Of a stretch of 64,000 nucleotides of DNA, positions 16,969 through 27,600 are shown one piece after another. The translations under genes were made by a program, and so were the position numbers. Positions within the stretch are counted from its first letter, which is position 1. Every line of letters starts with the position of its first letter. The DNA is from CAZAMI01 sp964627805 (lineage in GTDB: Archaea; Thermoproteota; Thermoprotei_A; Sulfolobales; NBVN01), in the NCBI GenBank assembly GCA_964627805.1, contig CAZVLA010000036.1, positions 19,804 to 83,803 of the forward strand, read 5' to 3'. The notes beneath the pieces were generated by a model. It searched no databases and had not been told where the DNA came from. It saw only the letters and a list, made by a program, of their open reading frames with translations.

Positions 16969-17952
16969 TTGAGGGTAGCTAGGAACGTACTTGAGTTAAT
17001 AGGTAATACACCCGTAGTTAAGCTTAGTAAGGTCATACCACCGGACGTTAAGGCTGAGGTGTGGGGTAAGTGCGAGTTCATGAACCCCACGGGTAGTGTT
17101 AAGGATAGGATGGCTTACTACATGATTAGGGAGGCTGAGAAGGCTGGTAAGCTCAAGCCGGGAATGACCTTAGTAATAGCTACTACGGGTAATACGGGGA
17201 TATCATTCGCTGCCCTAGGTTCGTACTTAGGTTATAAGGTAATGATAGTCATTCCTGAGGAGATGAGTGAGGAGAGGTTCCTACTAATGAAGCTATTCGG
17301 AGCTGAGATCGTGACAACACCCGGTGGTGAGTCCGATGCTGGTAAGGCTCTCCAGTACTCGTTCGAGTTAGCTAGGAAGGAACCTGATAAGTACTTAGCA
17401 CTTGATCAGTGGAGTGATGAGGCTAATGTTAAGGCTCACTACGAGACCACGGGTAAGGAGATACTCGAGCAGTTAGGTAGGGTTGATGCTTTCGTAGCTC
17501 ACATAGGTACTGGAGGTACCTTAATAGGTGTTGCTAAGCGCCTTAAGGAGGAGAACCCAGACGTACTCGTAGTAGCTGCTGAACCAGCTGAGTGCCCAGT
17601 AGCTTACGGGTGGTTTAAGGAGGGTAAGGAAGGTCCTTGGGGTAGGCACGAAATCGAGGGTGTTGGTGACGGCTTCGTACCCAACATAGTTAGGAGGTAT
17701 AAGCACTTAATAGATGACTTCGTAACCGTATCAAGTGACGAAGCTATTGAGATGGCTAAGAGACTAGCTAGGGAGGAAGCACTAGCTGTAGGCATATCAT
17801 CAGGAGCTAACGTAGTAGCAGCTATTAAGGTAGCTAGGAAATACGCGGACAGACTAGGTAAGGGAGCTAAGATCGTAACCATACTACCGGACTACGCAGC
17901 AAGGTACTTCAGCACAAGACTATTCAGAGAAAAGAGACTCAAAGGAAAATAA
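16969..17952 (+). CDS. Cysteine synthase / cystathionine beta-synthase-type PLP enzyme
   Basis: A 327-residue fold-type II PLP enzyme. The N-terminal IGNTPVVKLSK, the PLP lysine K45 in NPTGSVKDRM, the substrate loop TTGNTGIS near 69, and the phosphate loop GTGGT near 181 are all present. These enzymes replace the beta-substituent of O-acetyl- or O-phosphoserine by sulfide to make cysteine, or form cystathionine. Which donor is used cannot be settled from sequence alone. There is no C-terminal CBS regulatory domain, and the gene stands alone. A second, divergent copy is at 61279-62214. Confidence 0.9.
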   Translation: MRVARNVLELIGNTPVVKLSKVIPPDVKAEVWGKCEFMNPTGSVKDRMAYYMIREAEKAGKLKPGMTLVIATTGNTGISFAALGSYLGYKVMIVIPEEMSEERFLLMKLFGAEIVTTPGGESDAGKALQYSFELARKEPDKYLALDQWSDEANVKAHYETTGKEILEQLGRVDAFVAHIGTGGTLIGVAKRLKEENPDVLVVAAEPAECPVAYGWFKEGKEGPWGRHEIEGVGDGFVPNIVRRYKHLIDDFVTVSSDEAIEMAKRLAREEALAVGISSGANVVAAIKVARKYADRLGKGAKIVTILPDYAARYFSTRLFREKRLKGK

Positions 17953-18471
17953 CGCAAAATAATCTAAAGCAAGGAAAACCAACCCAGGAATCACGTCAAT
18001 AAACCACTATCCACAACTTTTTAACACGTATCAATTCAACAGAAAGATCACCTCTTAGGCATAGTGTTAGCTCTAACCTCCCCAATCACGCTTAGACTCT
18101 CTCCTTAAGTACTTCCCTCGTCCTTTCTCTATCTTAGCTTAGAATCTAGAGTAAAACCAGAGGAACCGCTAGGCTCCTACACCTCCCTCTTTCCTCATCT
18201 CTAAGTCTAGAATGGGGATTGAAGGAAGCTCCGAGTAGTTACATATCTGCTTAAGCATTTAATTTAAGGGTATGGCTTTGACTTGCGGGGGCCTAACCAG
18301 TATTTGGGGGTAGTGGGTCTTTAGGAGCTAGGGTTAGGTAGGGGTGGTTACTTGGGTTTAGGTGCTTCCTCAGTACTTAATTGTTTCTTGAGTTCTCTTA
18401 CTGGGTTTGACGGGTTGGGTTAAACTCAGTACATATTTATTGATTACTCCCCTCACTTACGGTAATGGGTA
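17953..18471. other. 519-base gene-free stretch
   Basis: No convincing gene is present. The first 280 bases lack the TTAAG/GTAC word bias of the surrounding DNA, which may mark decayed or acquired sequence. A single 'GGGGATTGAAGG' at 18215-18226 resembles the 3' end of crenarchaeal CRISPR repeats but is not repeated. The last 200 bases are G-rich on the plus strand and end in the promoter of the giant surface-protein gene. Confidence 0.5.
18432..18443 (+). promoter_or_regulatory. TATA box of the giant surface-protein operon
   Basis: ACATATTTATTG is centred about 35 bases before the TTG start at 18472. Transcription would begin around 18463, leaving a leader of only about 9 bases. Confidence 0.5.
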
Positions 18472-21400
18472 TTGGTGGGTAGTGGGTTAGTTAGGTGCTT
18501 AACGTTCGTGGTTTCCGTGTTAGTGATTACTTCATTAGTGGTTCCGGTAGTTCATGTATTGGGTAGTGACTTAAGTAGTGATTACTTGGTGTGGTTCTCT
18601 AAGCGTAGCTTAAGTGACTACGTACTTATTCAGGCGTTTAGGTTTAGGAGGTGGCCCGATAGGTTAGGGCCTAACCCGTTGGTTGAGAGGTATAGGAATC
18701 CGTGGTCTGGGACGTACTCTGGGTATGAGGGTGTCATTAACTACTTAATATCCCTCTACTACTTCAAGGGTATAGTCCCTAAGTACGAGGTAGTGCCCCC
18801 GCTACTTAAGAGGGTTAGGGAGTTAATGCCTTACTACCCCCTCTACGGGATCTACGAACCGCTTAAGGACGGTGAGGTACTTAGGGATGGTGACGTAATA
18901 ACCGTGCCTAAGGGTGAGTCAGTAATCATTGCTTTAGGACCTAAGCTAGTGCTCAATTATGTCAATAAGTTCTTGAGGGGGGCTACCTTTGAGGCTGAAG
19001 TAACGCACCCACTAAGTAATTACTCACTACTAGGTGAGGTTAGGAAGTACAGCTTAAGCCAGTACGCCGCCTTAGTACCTCTCTACCTAAGTAGTAAGGT
19101 GAATTACTACCTATACCTAACACTACTCAATAGTAACTTCATGAGGGTCCATAAGGAACTACCTAACCTACCGCCATCGCTAAACCCCTTCAGTAGGTCA
19201 TCATCAATAGTGATCACCTACGAAATCATAGGTAATGACGGAGCCGCTTGGGTATTCATTGGCGCCCCCAGTAAGTACGTACCGACTAGCTACTTCAGGA
19301 GGGCTGAGGAGCTAGCTAGGAATGAAGTACGTGGGTTGAGACTAGCGAGTACCGTACCTGTAATACAGCCTACGCAGTACTTCATAGCTGGTAATGAGGC
19401 ACTTAGGGAGGGTAGTAAGGGTGTCTTAGTAGTTAGGGAGGACGTACTAAGTAGTAACTACTTAATAGTAACTATAAACCCGAGAAAGTACTCAGGTACC
19501 TTCAAGATAAGGTTCAAGGCATACATAGTACCTAGGGGTAGGGAATTCGTAATTAGGGAATTCATTAGGTACGGCTTACGTAAGGATGAGGTAATGAAGT
19601 ACCCTAAACTAAGGGAATTCACACTAACCTTCAAGGTAGGTCCTGAGTACTGGAGGATCCTCGAGGGTAGTAGAGGAGCGAGTATTAGGAGCTCTAAAGC
19701 GGATGGGGTAGAGGTGAGTAACTCCTTAACTAAGGCGGAGATCGTGGGTTACGGTTACTTCGGCGAGGCTATACTGAGGGTTACTGAGTACAGGGACTCG
19801 AAGCACTCCTACAGTAGTCAAGTACTGTATCAGTCAATATTCGGTTCAGGGGTCTACCGTGTGTATAGGTCTAGGGACGTACTCAGGATTAAGTCAGTGG
19901 CTTACTTCCCCTTAGGAGGGGCTACGCCATTACCTAGTGGTGCACCGATAATTATGGAGTCACCTAAGGTTACTAAGTACGTAGCTGTTAAGTCCTTCTA
20001 CAGCTACTACGACATAATATCGTATAAGTACTCAGTCTTCACGGACCCATGCGGTAATAGTGCTTGGCTCGATAAGTGGATGCACCCCCTATGTAAGTAC
20101 GCCTACGAGATCATGGGTGAGACTAACCTATGGCTAACCTACCCCCTATACCAATACAGGTACTACATCGTAGAGCTAACTAGGATGGCTAACGATAACC
20201 TAAGGAGCTTCGGTAGTCACTGCTTCATTAAGTTCCCATGCCTAATGTACGGTAATTTCATGAGTCTCTTCGATAGGCTCAAGCTAGCCCCAATACCAAG
20301 TAGCGTAATAGGTGAGTTGGATTATAGGGTACCGCCTAGTTGGTGGGGTGTGTTAGGAGTTAATGAAGCTAATGACTTCATATACGACGTAGGCATCGAT
20401 GCTTACTACTCAGTATATGATACCTACTTAAAGGCTAGGATACTCTTCTCCGTACTAGACCTAAGTAGGTTCGGGAAGGTCAGAGTAACTTACTTCGGTA
20501 AGTACGATAAGTACGTAGTGAGTGTGAGGACCTCCCTAGGATTCACTAGGTACGTAAGCCCACCACCCACCTACCTACAAGGAATTAACGAATTAACTTT
20601 AGGCGGTATAGTCTCCGGAACCTTAGCAGGTACGTACTACGTAGCCGGTAAGTTCATTAAGCGCGAGGTCAGGATGGAGGTACCTAACTTCACTATCAAG
20701 TCGATGTACATAGTAACTAATAAGGTGTACTACTCCCTGGGGGATGAGGTCACTGCCTACATACACCTACTTAAGGGTAAGGAACCATTAATGAGTAACT
20801 CAATAAGGGTGGTAGTCACCCTTAATCATAGGTACTTAAGTAAGCCTAAGGTAATCCTCACTAAGAGATTAAGTACGGACTCATCAGGTACTGCTAAGTT
20901 AGTCTTTAAGCTACCTACCTACGAGGAATTCTCCAGGGAGTTGAGGGAAGGCGGGAGCAGTAAGTTACCCCCCATCATTAAGTTAGAGATAATCGCCTAC
21001 GACGACGTTAATAAGCTGGACTACGTAGCTGAGCGCTGGGTATTGATGGGGGTTGTATTCATCGAGTTAATGGATGTTAAGTCAGTAATATCGCCTAACG
21101 TAAACAGTAACTACCCACTAATCGAGTTCAGGGATAGGTACTCAGCTAAGTCATTCAGTGACTTACGTAGCCTGTGGTTAATCGACTCAAGAAATAGTAA
21201 TAAGTTGGTCGTGGAGCTCAACATCTACGATAGAGTAACTGGTGAGTTGGTTAAGAACCTAAGGCTTAGCAGCCCCTTCGCAGTTATTAAGTTACCTATG
21301 GGTGATTACTCGGCCGAGGTAATCGTCAGGATTAATGACTTAAGCGATGCTTACGTACTTAAGACCCAACTATATAACTTCACGATAGATGAGACCATAA

Positions 21401-24400
21401 CGATGGGTGCGGCACCCGTAGTCGAGATTGACGTACCCGTTACGTTGGTAATGAATGCCTTAGAGGTTGAGTCCCAGCTCGAGAAGCTCCAGTACGTCGA
21501 CGCGACACTACTTAATTCCGTAATATCCAGCATTAAGAACGTACTAAATAAAGGCGTTAGTAAGTCGGCGGACTTCCTCGATGAGCTAGTAGTCATTAGT
21601 AAGGCAGTTAGTAGGGTATGTAGTGAGTTAGGTGGTTACGTAGGTAGTAGATGCAGTAAATTAGCTAATTACCTAGTAAGTACCTACTCAGCACCTAGTA
21701 ACTACTTAAGTAAGTTAATCCTAGTTAAGACACCCATTAAGGTCAGATTGATTAGGGAGTACTTAGGGCCTTACATAACGGGTTCTAAGAGGCTACCTAG
21801 GTACGGTAGGGACTCCCTAAGCAACCCGGATAGCTTCTGGTCTAGGCTAGTTAGGGCTACCTTAGTTGAGGCCGTAGTCATTAATAGGTACTACAGGTCA
21901 GTGAAGCTTATACACTCGTCCGTGTACTACGTGAATGACCTCCTATGGGACGTCATTGACGTTACTAAGTTAGGTGAGTTAATATCTGAGATGCGTAGGG
22001 CATCCTCCCCGGACGTAATCGATGTTAAGGCCCTTGAGGAGGACCTACTTAAGGGCTCAGGCCCCTTCATGAATTACCTTAAGGAGCTTAAGTCATTAGG
22101 TGGTTACTCCGTATTTGATAAGCTCAATGAGGAGTTAGTTAAGGATGTAGGTGACTTACGTAATGACATCGTTAATGTAGTAGTTAATACGTTCATTAGT
22201 CAATCAATTAAGAGCCTCGTTAGTAACGTAATGATTGGTAAGGTACTGAGTAAGGCCATGAACCTAACATCAAGCGACTTAAGCTACTTAGATACTGAAT
22301 TAACTAATGAACTCACTAAACTAGCTACACCACTAACCCACCTAGCATTAAGTAGGGTAGGCGTCACTAAGAAACTACTTGGTTACGACGCGGTACCACC
22401 GGATAAGGTATTCAGTACTGACTTACGGGGGGCCTTAGGCGCTGTTCTTGATGAGGCTATGAAGTTAGGTACTAAGTTAGTAGCTCATTACGTAGCTGAG
22501 GAGTACATAGTTAATGAGTTAGTACCTAAGCTTAAGGAATTCCTTAAGTACTCAGTAGGTAGCATACTGCATAGGCATAACGCAGGATCTACTCGGGTAA
22601 TTATTGACTACGTAAGCACATTAACGAGCTTCGTAGGTGACGTTGACGGTAGTATGGATGACCTCATGAGTACCTACTCACTAGCTACTAACCCGTTAGG
22701 GGCACTTACTAAGCACTTAAGCTTCATAAGTAGCTACGAGCTTAAGGGGTATAAGGCATTAGAGAGTTCGAGGGCTTTACTGGAGCTAATCGAGGCTAGT
22801 AAATCACCTGTGGTATCACCCTACAGAGGCACGGAACTCGAGCCACTGATTAGTAAGGTCTACTCTAAAGTGATTGACGGTCTAGGATCGAGGAGCTTCG
22901 CATCCAAGAAGCTCTCGTGGCTGGTTAAGAACCTTAAGGAGGTATTCGGGGAGGCTGGTGAGGGGTTTAGGAGGGCTACCTCACAATTAATGATTATATA
23001 CCTACTCAAGATAAGTGTTGAGGGCTTCCTAGCGTACAGTACGTGGACAGCAGGTACCTTAGGTACGGAGTTAGTCCTTAAGTCACTACACTACGAGGTT
23101 AAGGGGGTACCCGTAGTTAGGGCTGATGAGGTCGCTCAAGCATACGCGGGTATCTTCAAGTACTTCCTAAACATAGCTCCGGGGTGGACACTCTCGATTC
23201 AATCACAGATCAGTATGTCGGGTAGTAAGTACTCAGTAAGTGACTTAAGTACGTCATACGTAGTCAGTAACTCACCAAGGATTAAGGACCTAAGCACCCT
23301 CGTGAGTAGCGTAGGCGTTAACTCATTCAGTACTAGATTCGCTAGGCTTAAGGAATTAATCAGTAAGTTAGTATCCAGTAACTACTTAATGGGTAGGGAC
23401 TTAATCGAGGCCTTAAACCTCACTGACTCAACCTACCATGACTTAGGGATAGTGATTAAGGCGTTAGGTAGTGGCTTAATCAGTAGGGAAGGGGTAGGTA
23501 TTAATGAATTAGTGAACCTACTAAGTACTTACTACGTACTGAGGCTAGTTAGGGACTCCATCCTCCAGCTATACGCGTCACCCATAATCACCCTCAACCG
23601 CTCCGAACTAACTATACTAATGAATGCCTTAATGAGGTCCTCAAACACCCTTGACGACCTAATGAGCAGGTTAGTTAGTGGGTTAGGTAGTGATGAGGCG
23701 GTGGTATTCGTTGATGCCTACGTAAGTAAGGCAGGTATCCACGGACTGAACAGTACGTTAAGGTTACTAGTAACTACGTACTCAGGAGGTACTCACGAGT
23801 TAGTGATTAGGTTCAGACCCTTAAGGAACGTAGTTAGGTTAGGTAGGGACGAGGTTAGGCTTAAGCTAGGTAATGGATTAAGGAGGTACGGCGTAACCAA
23901 TTACGTAATCATGAAGAACCCCGTAAGGTACGGCTTAGTCGAGGTTAAGGCATTCCTTGACGGTAGGTTAGTGAGTTACTCAGTAGTTAGGACTGAAGCT
24001 ATTAGTGACTTCAAGAAGTTAGTCGTTGGTAACTTAATCATTAATTACTTAGTAAGCATGCCTAAGGTAGTTATTAAGGACGGGGCTATTAGGTTAAGTA
24101 ACTTAACCAGTAAGGACTACGTAGTTATCTACTTACCTAAGGTAGGTAGCGGTGCTAAGCCTGAGTTAGTATGTAGCGGTAACTACACGTCCGTAATCAT
24201 TGACTTAGGTAGGTACTACGTAATTAAGGTTACTTATGACTCAGTAGGTAGTTTAGTGATTAAGTACTCACTGAAGCACGAATCCTACATAGCTAACCTC
24301 GGGGAGGGTAAGGTTATTTACGAAGGAAGCGGTGAGGTACTACAGCACTCTAAGGTATTGAGTAGGGAGGTGGTTAGTAAGTCAGTAGGAACTACTACCG

Positions 24401-24600
24401 GGACCTACGGAACCCCATTAAGCAGTAGTAGGGGTGAGGGATTAGCGAGTGGTGAGGTACTGAGTACCTCCTCAGTAGCCAAGGCTAAGGCAGGGGCTAG
24501 TCCTCTCGGCTACGTAGTTGTGACTTACGTACTAGTAACTACCCTAGTAGCTGCTTTCGTAACTTACCTAATCATTAGGAGGAGGGGAGGAGGTGGTTGA
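18472..24600 (+). CDS. Giant membrane-anchored surface protein (2042 residues)
   Basis: Not recognised as a known family. It has an N-terminal signal peptide (hydrophobic residues ~8-31), a very long extracellular part and one C-terminal transmembrane helix (~2012-2034) followed by an Arg-Arg-Arg stop, so it is anchored with most of the chain outside. Residues ~742-835 resemble an MG2/alpha-2-macroglobulin-like beta domain ('VTNKVYYSLGDEVTAYIHLLKGKEP' followed by 'TDSSGTAKLVFKLP'). Residues ~985-1690 are mostly helical and could form a stalk. Residues ~1690-1960 return to beta structure, and a Ser/Thr/Gly-rich linker precedes the anchor. The chain is rich in Tyr, Ser and Asn-x-Ser/Thr sites. 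The start is TTG at 18472, and the gene overlaps the next one by 8 bases. Codon use equals that of its neighbours. Confidence 0.75.
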   Translation: MVGSGLVRCLTFVVSVLVITSLVVPVVHVLGSDLSSDYLVWFSKRSLSDYVLIQAFRFRRWPDRLGPNPLVERYRNPWSGTYSGYEGVINYLISLYYFKGIVPKYEVVPPLLKRVRELMPYYPLYGIYEPLKDGEVLRDGDVITVPKGESVIIALGPKLVLNYVNKFLRGATFEAEVTHPLSNYSLLGEVRKYSLSQYAALVPLYLSSKVNYYLYLTLLNSNFMRVHKELPNLPPSLNPFSRSSSIVITYEIIGNDGAAWVFIGAPSKYVPTSYFRRAEELARNEVRGLRLASTVPVIQPTQYFIAGNEALREGSKGVLVVREDVLSSNYLIVTINPRKYSGTFKIRFKAYIVPRGREFVIREFIRYGLRKDEVMKYPKLREFTLTFKVGPEYWRILEGSRGASIRSSKADGVEVSNSLTKAEIVGYGYFGEAILRVTEYRDSKHSYSSQVLYQSIFGSGVYRVYRSRDVLRIKSVAYFPLGGATPLPSGAPIIMESPKVTKYVAVKSFYSYYDIISYKYSVFTDPCGNSAWLDKWMHPLCKYAYEIMGETNLWLTYPLYQYRYYIVELTRMANDNLRSFGSHCFIKFPCLMYGNFMSLFDRLKLAPIPSSVIGELDYRVPPSWWGVLGVNEANDFIYDVGIDAYYSVYDTYLKARILFSVLDLSRFGKVRVTYFGKYDKYVVSVRTSLGFTRYVSPPPTYLQGINELTLGGIVSGTLAGTYYVAGKFIKREVRMEVPNFTIKSMYIVTNKVYYSLGDEVTAYIHLLKGKEPLMSNSIRVVVTLNHRYLSKPKVILTKRLSTDSSGTAKLVFKLPTYEEFSRELREGGSSKLPPIIKLEIIAYDDVNKLDYVAERWVLMGVVFIELMDVKSVISPNVNSNYPLIEFRDRYSAKSFSDLRSLWLIDSRNSNKLVVELNIYDRVTGELVKNLRLSSPFAVIKLPMGDYSAEVIVRINDLSDAYVLKTQLYNFTIDETITMGAAPVVEIDVPVTLVMNALEVESQLEKLQYVDATLLNSVISSIKNVLNKGVSKSADFLDELVVISKAVSRVCSELGGYVGSRCSKLANYLVSTYSAPSNYLSKLILVKTPIKVRLIREYLGPYITGSKRLPRYGRDSLSNPDSFWSRLVRATLVEAVVINRYYRSVKLIHSSVYYVNDLLWDVIDVTKLGELISEMRRASSPDVIDVKALEEDLLKGSGPFMNYLKELKSLGGYSVFDKLNEELVKDVGDLRNDIVNVVVNTFISQSIKSLVSNVMIGKVLSKAMNLTSSDLSYLDTELTNELTKLATPLTHLALSRVGVTKKLLGYDAVPPDKVFSTDLRGALGAVLDEAMKLGTKLVAHYVAEEYIVNELVPKLKEFLKYSVGSILHRHNAGSTRVIIDYVSTLTSFVGDVDGSMDDLMSTYSLATNPLGALTKHLSFISSYELKGYKALESSRALLELIEASKSPVVSPYRGTELEPLISKVYSKVIDGLGSRSFASKKLSWLVKNLKEVFGEAGEGFRRATSQLMIIYLLKISVEGFLAYSTWTAGTLGTELVLKSLHYEVKGVPVVRADEVAQAYAGIFKYFLNIAPGWTLSIQSQISMSGSKYSVSDLSTSYVVSNSPRIKDLSTLVSSVGVNSFSTRFARLKELISKLVSSNYLMGRDLIEALNLTDSTYHDLGIVIKALGSGLISREGVGINELVNLLSTYYVLRLVRDSILQLYASPIITLNRSELTILMNALMRSSNTLDDLMSRLVSGLGSDEAVVFVDAYVSKAGIHGLNSTLRLLVTTYSGGTHELVIRFRPLRNVVRLGRDEVRLKLGNGLRRYGVTNYVIMKNPVRYGLVEVKAFLDGRLVSYSVVRTEAISDFKKLVVGNLIINYLVSMPKVVIKDGAIRLSNLTSKDYVVIYLPKVGSGAKPELVCSGNYTSVIIDLGRYYVIKVTYDSVGSLVIKYSLKHESYIANLGEGKVIYEGSGEVLQHSKVLSREVVSKSVGTTTGTYGTPLSSSRGEGLASGEVLSTSSVAKAKAGASPLGYVVVTYVLVTTLVAAFVTYLIIRRRGGGG

Positions 24601-27600
24601 TGTGGGTTTGTTAGGTAGGTCTAAACCCTTAGTAGCTACATTAATCGTAGTAGCTGCAATCCTAGCGACTACCCCCTACGTAACTCAAGTAAGTGCTGAT
24701 TACTACACACTTAAGGTAGTCACTAACAAACCATTATTCGCTGTATTCATTAACGGTACGTTCAAGGGGCTCTACGACACGGAAGCTCTACTGAGGTTAA
24801 GGAGGGGTACTTACGAAGTATCGTTAATTAGCGTAGGTACTGATTGGGTTAACCGCACGGTAGTACTCAACAGTAATAAGGTAGTTAAGGTGGGGTTAGG
24901 GATTGGTGGGTACGTAAGTATTAAGGCGTTGATTAAGGGACCGACTAACTACGGAGGGACAGTCAAGGCATGCATATTTAAGAACGGGCGCTTAAGCAGT
25001 ACTACATTCATAAGTAATAACTCCGTACTTGAGATGGTCCCTAAGTTACGTAGTACGTTGCTGGGACTGGGTATTGAGGGTGGCGAGTTAGTTAATTACG
25101 TAGTAGGTCCTAAAGAGGCTAGGGAAGGTAGGTTAATTATAAAGTATAAGGACTTAGGGTTAGGTCTGCTGAAGGTAGTACCAGTAACTAGTAATGTGGA
25201 GGACCTCCGTGGAGGAGTGAAGGCATTAGTGGTTAACGGTAAGTACGTAGTAGTTCTTAAGGAGTACGGAGGTAATTACGTAGTAGCCCTACGTAAGGGT
25301 AGGTACAGGGTTAAGTTAGTAGTGACTCCTTACTGCTCAGACATGAGTAACTGCCCTCAAGGAATTACCTACATGTCCGACGAGACTACAGTAAACGTCG
25401 CTCCCGGGGAGTTGAGGGAGGTAGTGCTTAAGGTCAGACCAACCTACGCGCGCTCCATGAGGTTCGTCATCCATGCTAAGTACTTAGGGAGGAGGTACTT
25501 AACGTACAGTAACGTATTCGGGCTACCTACGTGGGCTCCGGGGTCGACGTACTTACTAGATAATAAGTTAGTACTGATTAATGGTGAGGAATTAGCACTA
25601 CTCACTAGAAGTAGTGACTACGCACTCCTAAGGATGGACCTAAGTAACTTAAGTAGGTTCAACATCACGTTACTCTCACCAACCTACGGGGTGAAGTCAG
25701 TCCGTACCGACGTCTCCCCCAAGTCACTGCAGGTGAGGTCTGAGGTGGTATTGAGTGTTAAGTTAGGTAGGGTCGTGTTTAGGGGTTTGAGGGGTTACTT
25801 AGGACCTAGTACGTACGTATTAATTAATGGTGAGTTAGTTAATACGGTACCTACTTCATACTTAGAGAGTCAAGGGATGTACCTACCACGGGGTAGGTGG
25901 TGCATTAAGTTACTGAGTATGAACTGGCGTACGTACACTATGTACGAGGTTAGTAAGTGCTTGAGTATTAGGGGTTACGACTACTTAGTCATCGATAGTG
26001 GTAACTACACCTTAAGGAAGTACCCGTACTTAAGTACGTCAGTAACCAATAGTAAGTTCAAGTACGTAAGCATTAACTTAGTCGGTATTAACTACAGATC
26101 GACCTACGACTTAAGGGCCTTAGTACTAATTAATGGTGAGCCAGTAGCTTATAAGTACTTAAGAGGGAGTAAGGGTGTTCTATCGCTAGTTAATGCCTTC
26201 ATACCAGCTAACGTAAGTAACTCCTCCGTAATCAAGATTAAGGCTTTAGTAAGGGACGTAAGGACGGGTGCGCTGTACGTTGGTGAGTCCGAAGTAACTG
26301 CCTCCGGCGCGTTACTTGTTAACGTACGTATGAGGAGGGTTAATGGCGACTTAATCATCGACTTAAGGAGCGGTGGTAGGGATTACAGGATATACGCAGT
26401 AGGTAATTGGGTTGACGGTCACTTCGTAGGTGCTGTTAGTGGGGGTTACGGAAGCTCCACTAAGTACGTACTTAGGGGGTTGAGCTTAGGTAGGCATAGT
26501 GTTAAGTTACTGGTTAAGGTATGCCGTAGGTACGTATGCTCCCTAATCAGTAGGGAGTACTTAGTGAGTGTCGGTTCTGGGGATAACTCATTAAGTGTGT
26601 TAGTCAGTAGTAAGGACTTCAACGAAGCGTTAGGTAGGGCTAAGTTAGTGATTAAGGGTAAGTTAGGTTCCCGGAACCTACTAATGATTAGTAAGTCCGG
26701 TGAGGCTAGGTTATGCTCTACCTACTTAGCTAGGGAGGACATCACTATCGACGGTCTTAAGCTAGGTGATGAGGTTAAGATAGTGAGTAGTAACGACACC
26801 GTAGTGTTCAAGGAAATCAACGGCGACGTAGTAGCTCTAGGACCTACTAACTACTACACTAACTGGGTTAGGTTGAGTGACTTAGTTAATGAAGTTAATT
26901 TAAGGAGTGACTACGCTTACCTACTAGTGAATTTAGGTAGGAGGGTTAAGGGTGAGGCAGTAGCTATTGATTCCGAAGGTACCGTACGTTCAGTAAGTAG
27001 TAAGTCATACAAGGCGTTTGGGGAGTACAGTAACTACCTAGTAATACCCGTTAGTGCAGGCTACTTCAGACTACTTAAGCTCTACATCACGGTATCTAGC
27101 CACGTACTTACCCCCGGAGGGGGTAGGGAGTACTACCTAGTCCTTAGTAATAAGTTACTCGATCCTGGTAAGTACTACGTAATACCCCGTACCTCCTTAA
27201 GACCCGCTACGGCCACCTTAGTAGTTAAGCCAGTAAGTAGCGTTACTGGGGAGCCCGTATACCTTGAGTTAATGGCTCTATTCATTAACGGGACCTTCGT
27301 AAAGGCAGTTACCCTAGTCCCTAACTCCATCAACTACGTACTCCTTAACCTACCCATAAACCTCACCTACAGAATATCGATTTACTCAAGGAACTACGAA
27401 CTACGTAACTACGTAGTTAAGTTAGTTAGGGATTACCAGGTAGTTGAGTTACCGATGAGGTTGAGGAGCGGTGAGGTACCTACTTACGTGTACTTAAGTG
27501 AGGTAGTTATTGATGGTAGTAAGTACTTAGAGGTCGTTATGAGTATTGAGGACTCATCACCCCTCAAGAACGTACTTCCCGAGAATGTAGACTTAGTAAT

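Noticed and set aside
18215..18226. GGGGATTGAAGG, like the end of a crenarchaeal CRISPR repeat
   Set aside because: Only one copy is visible; no spaced repeats or cas genes are nearby.
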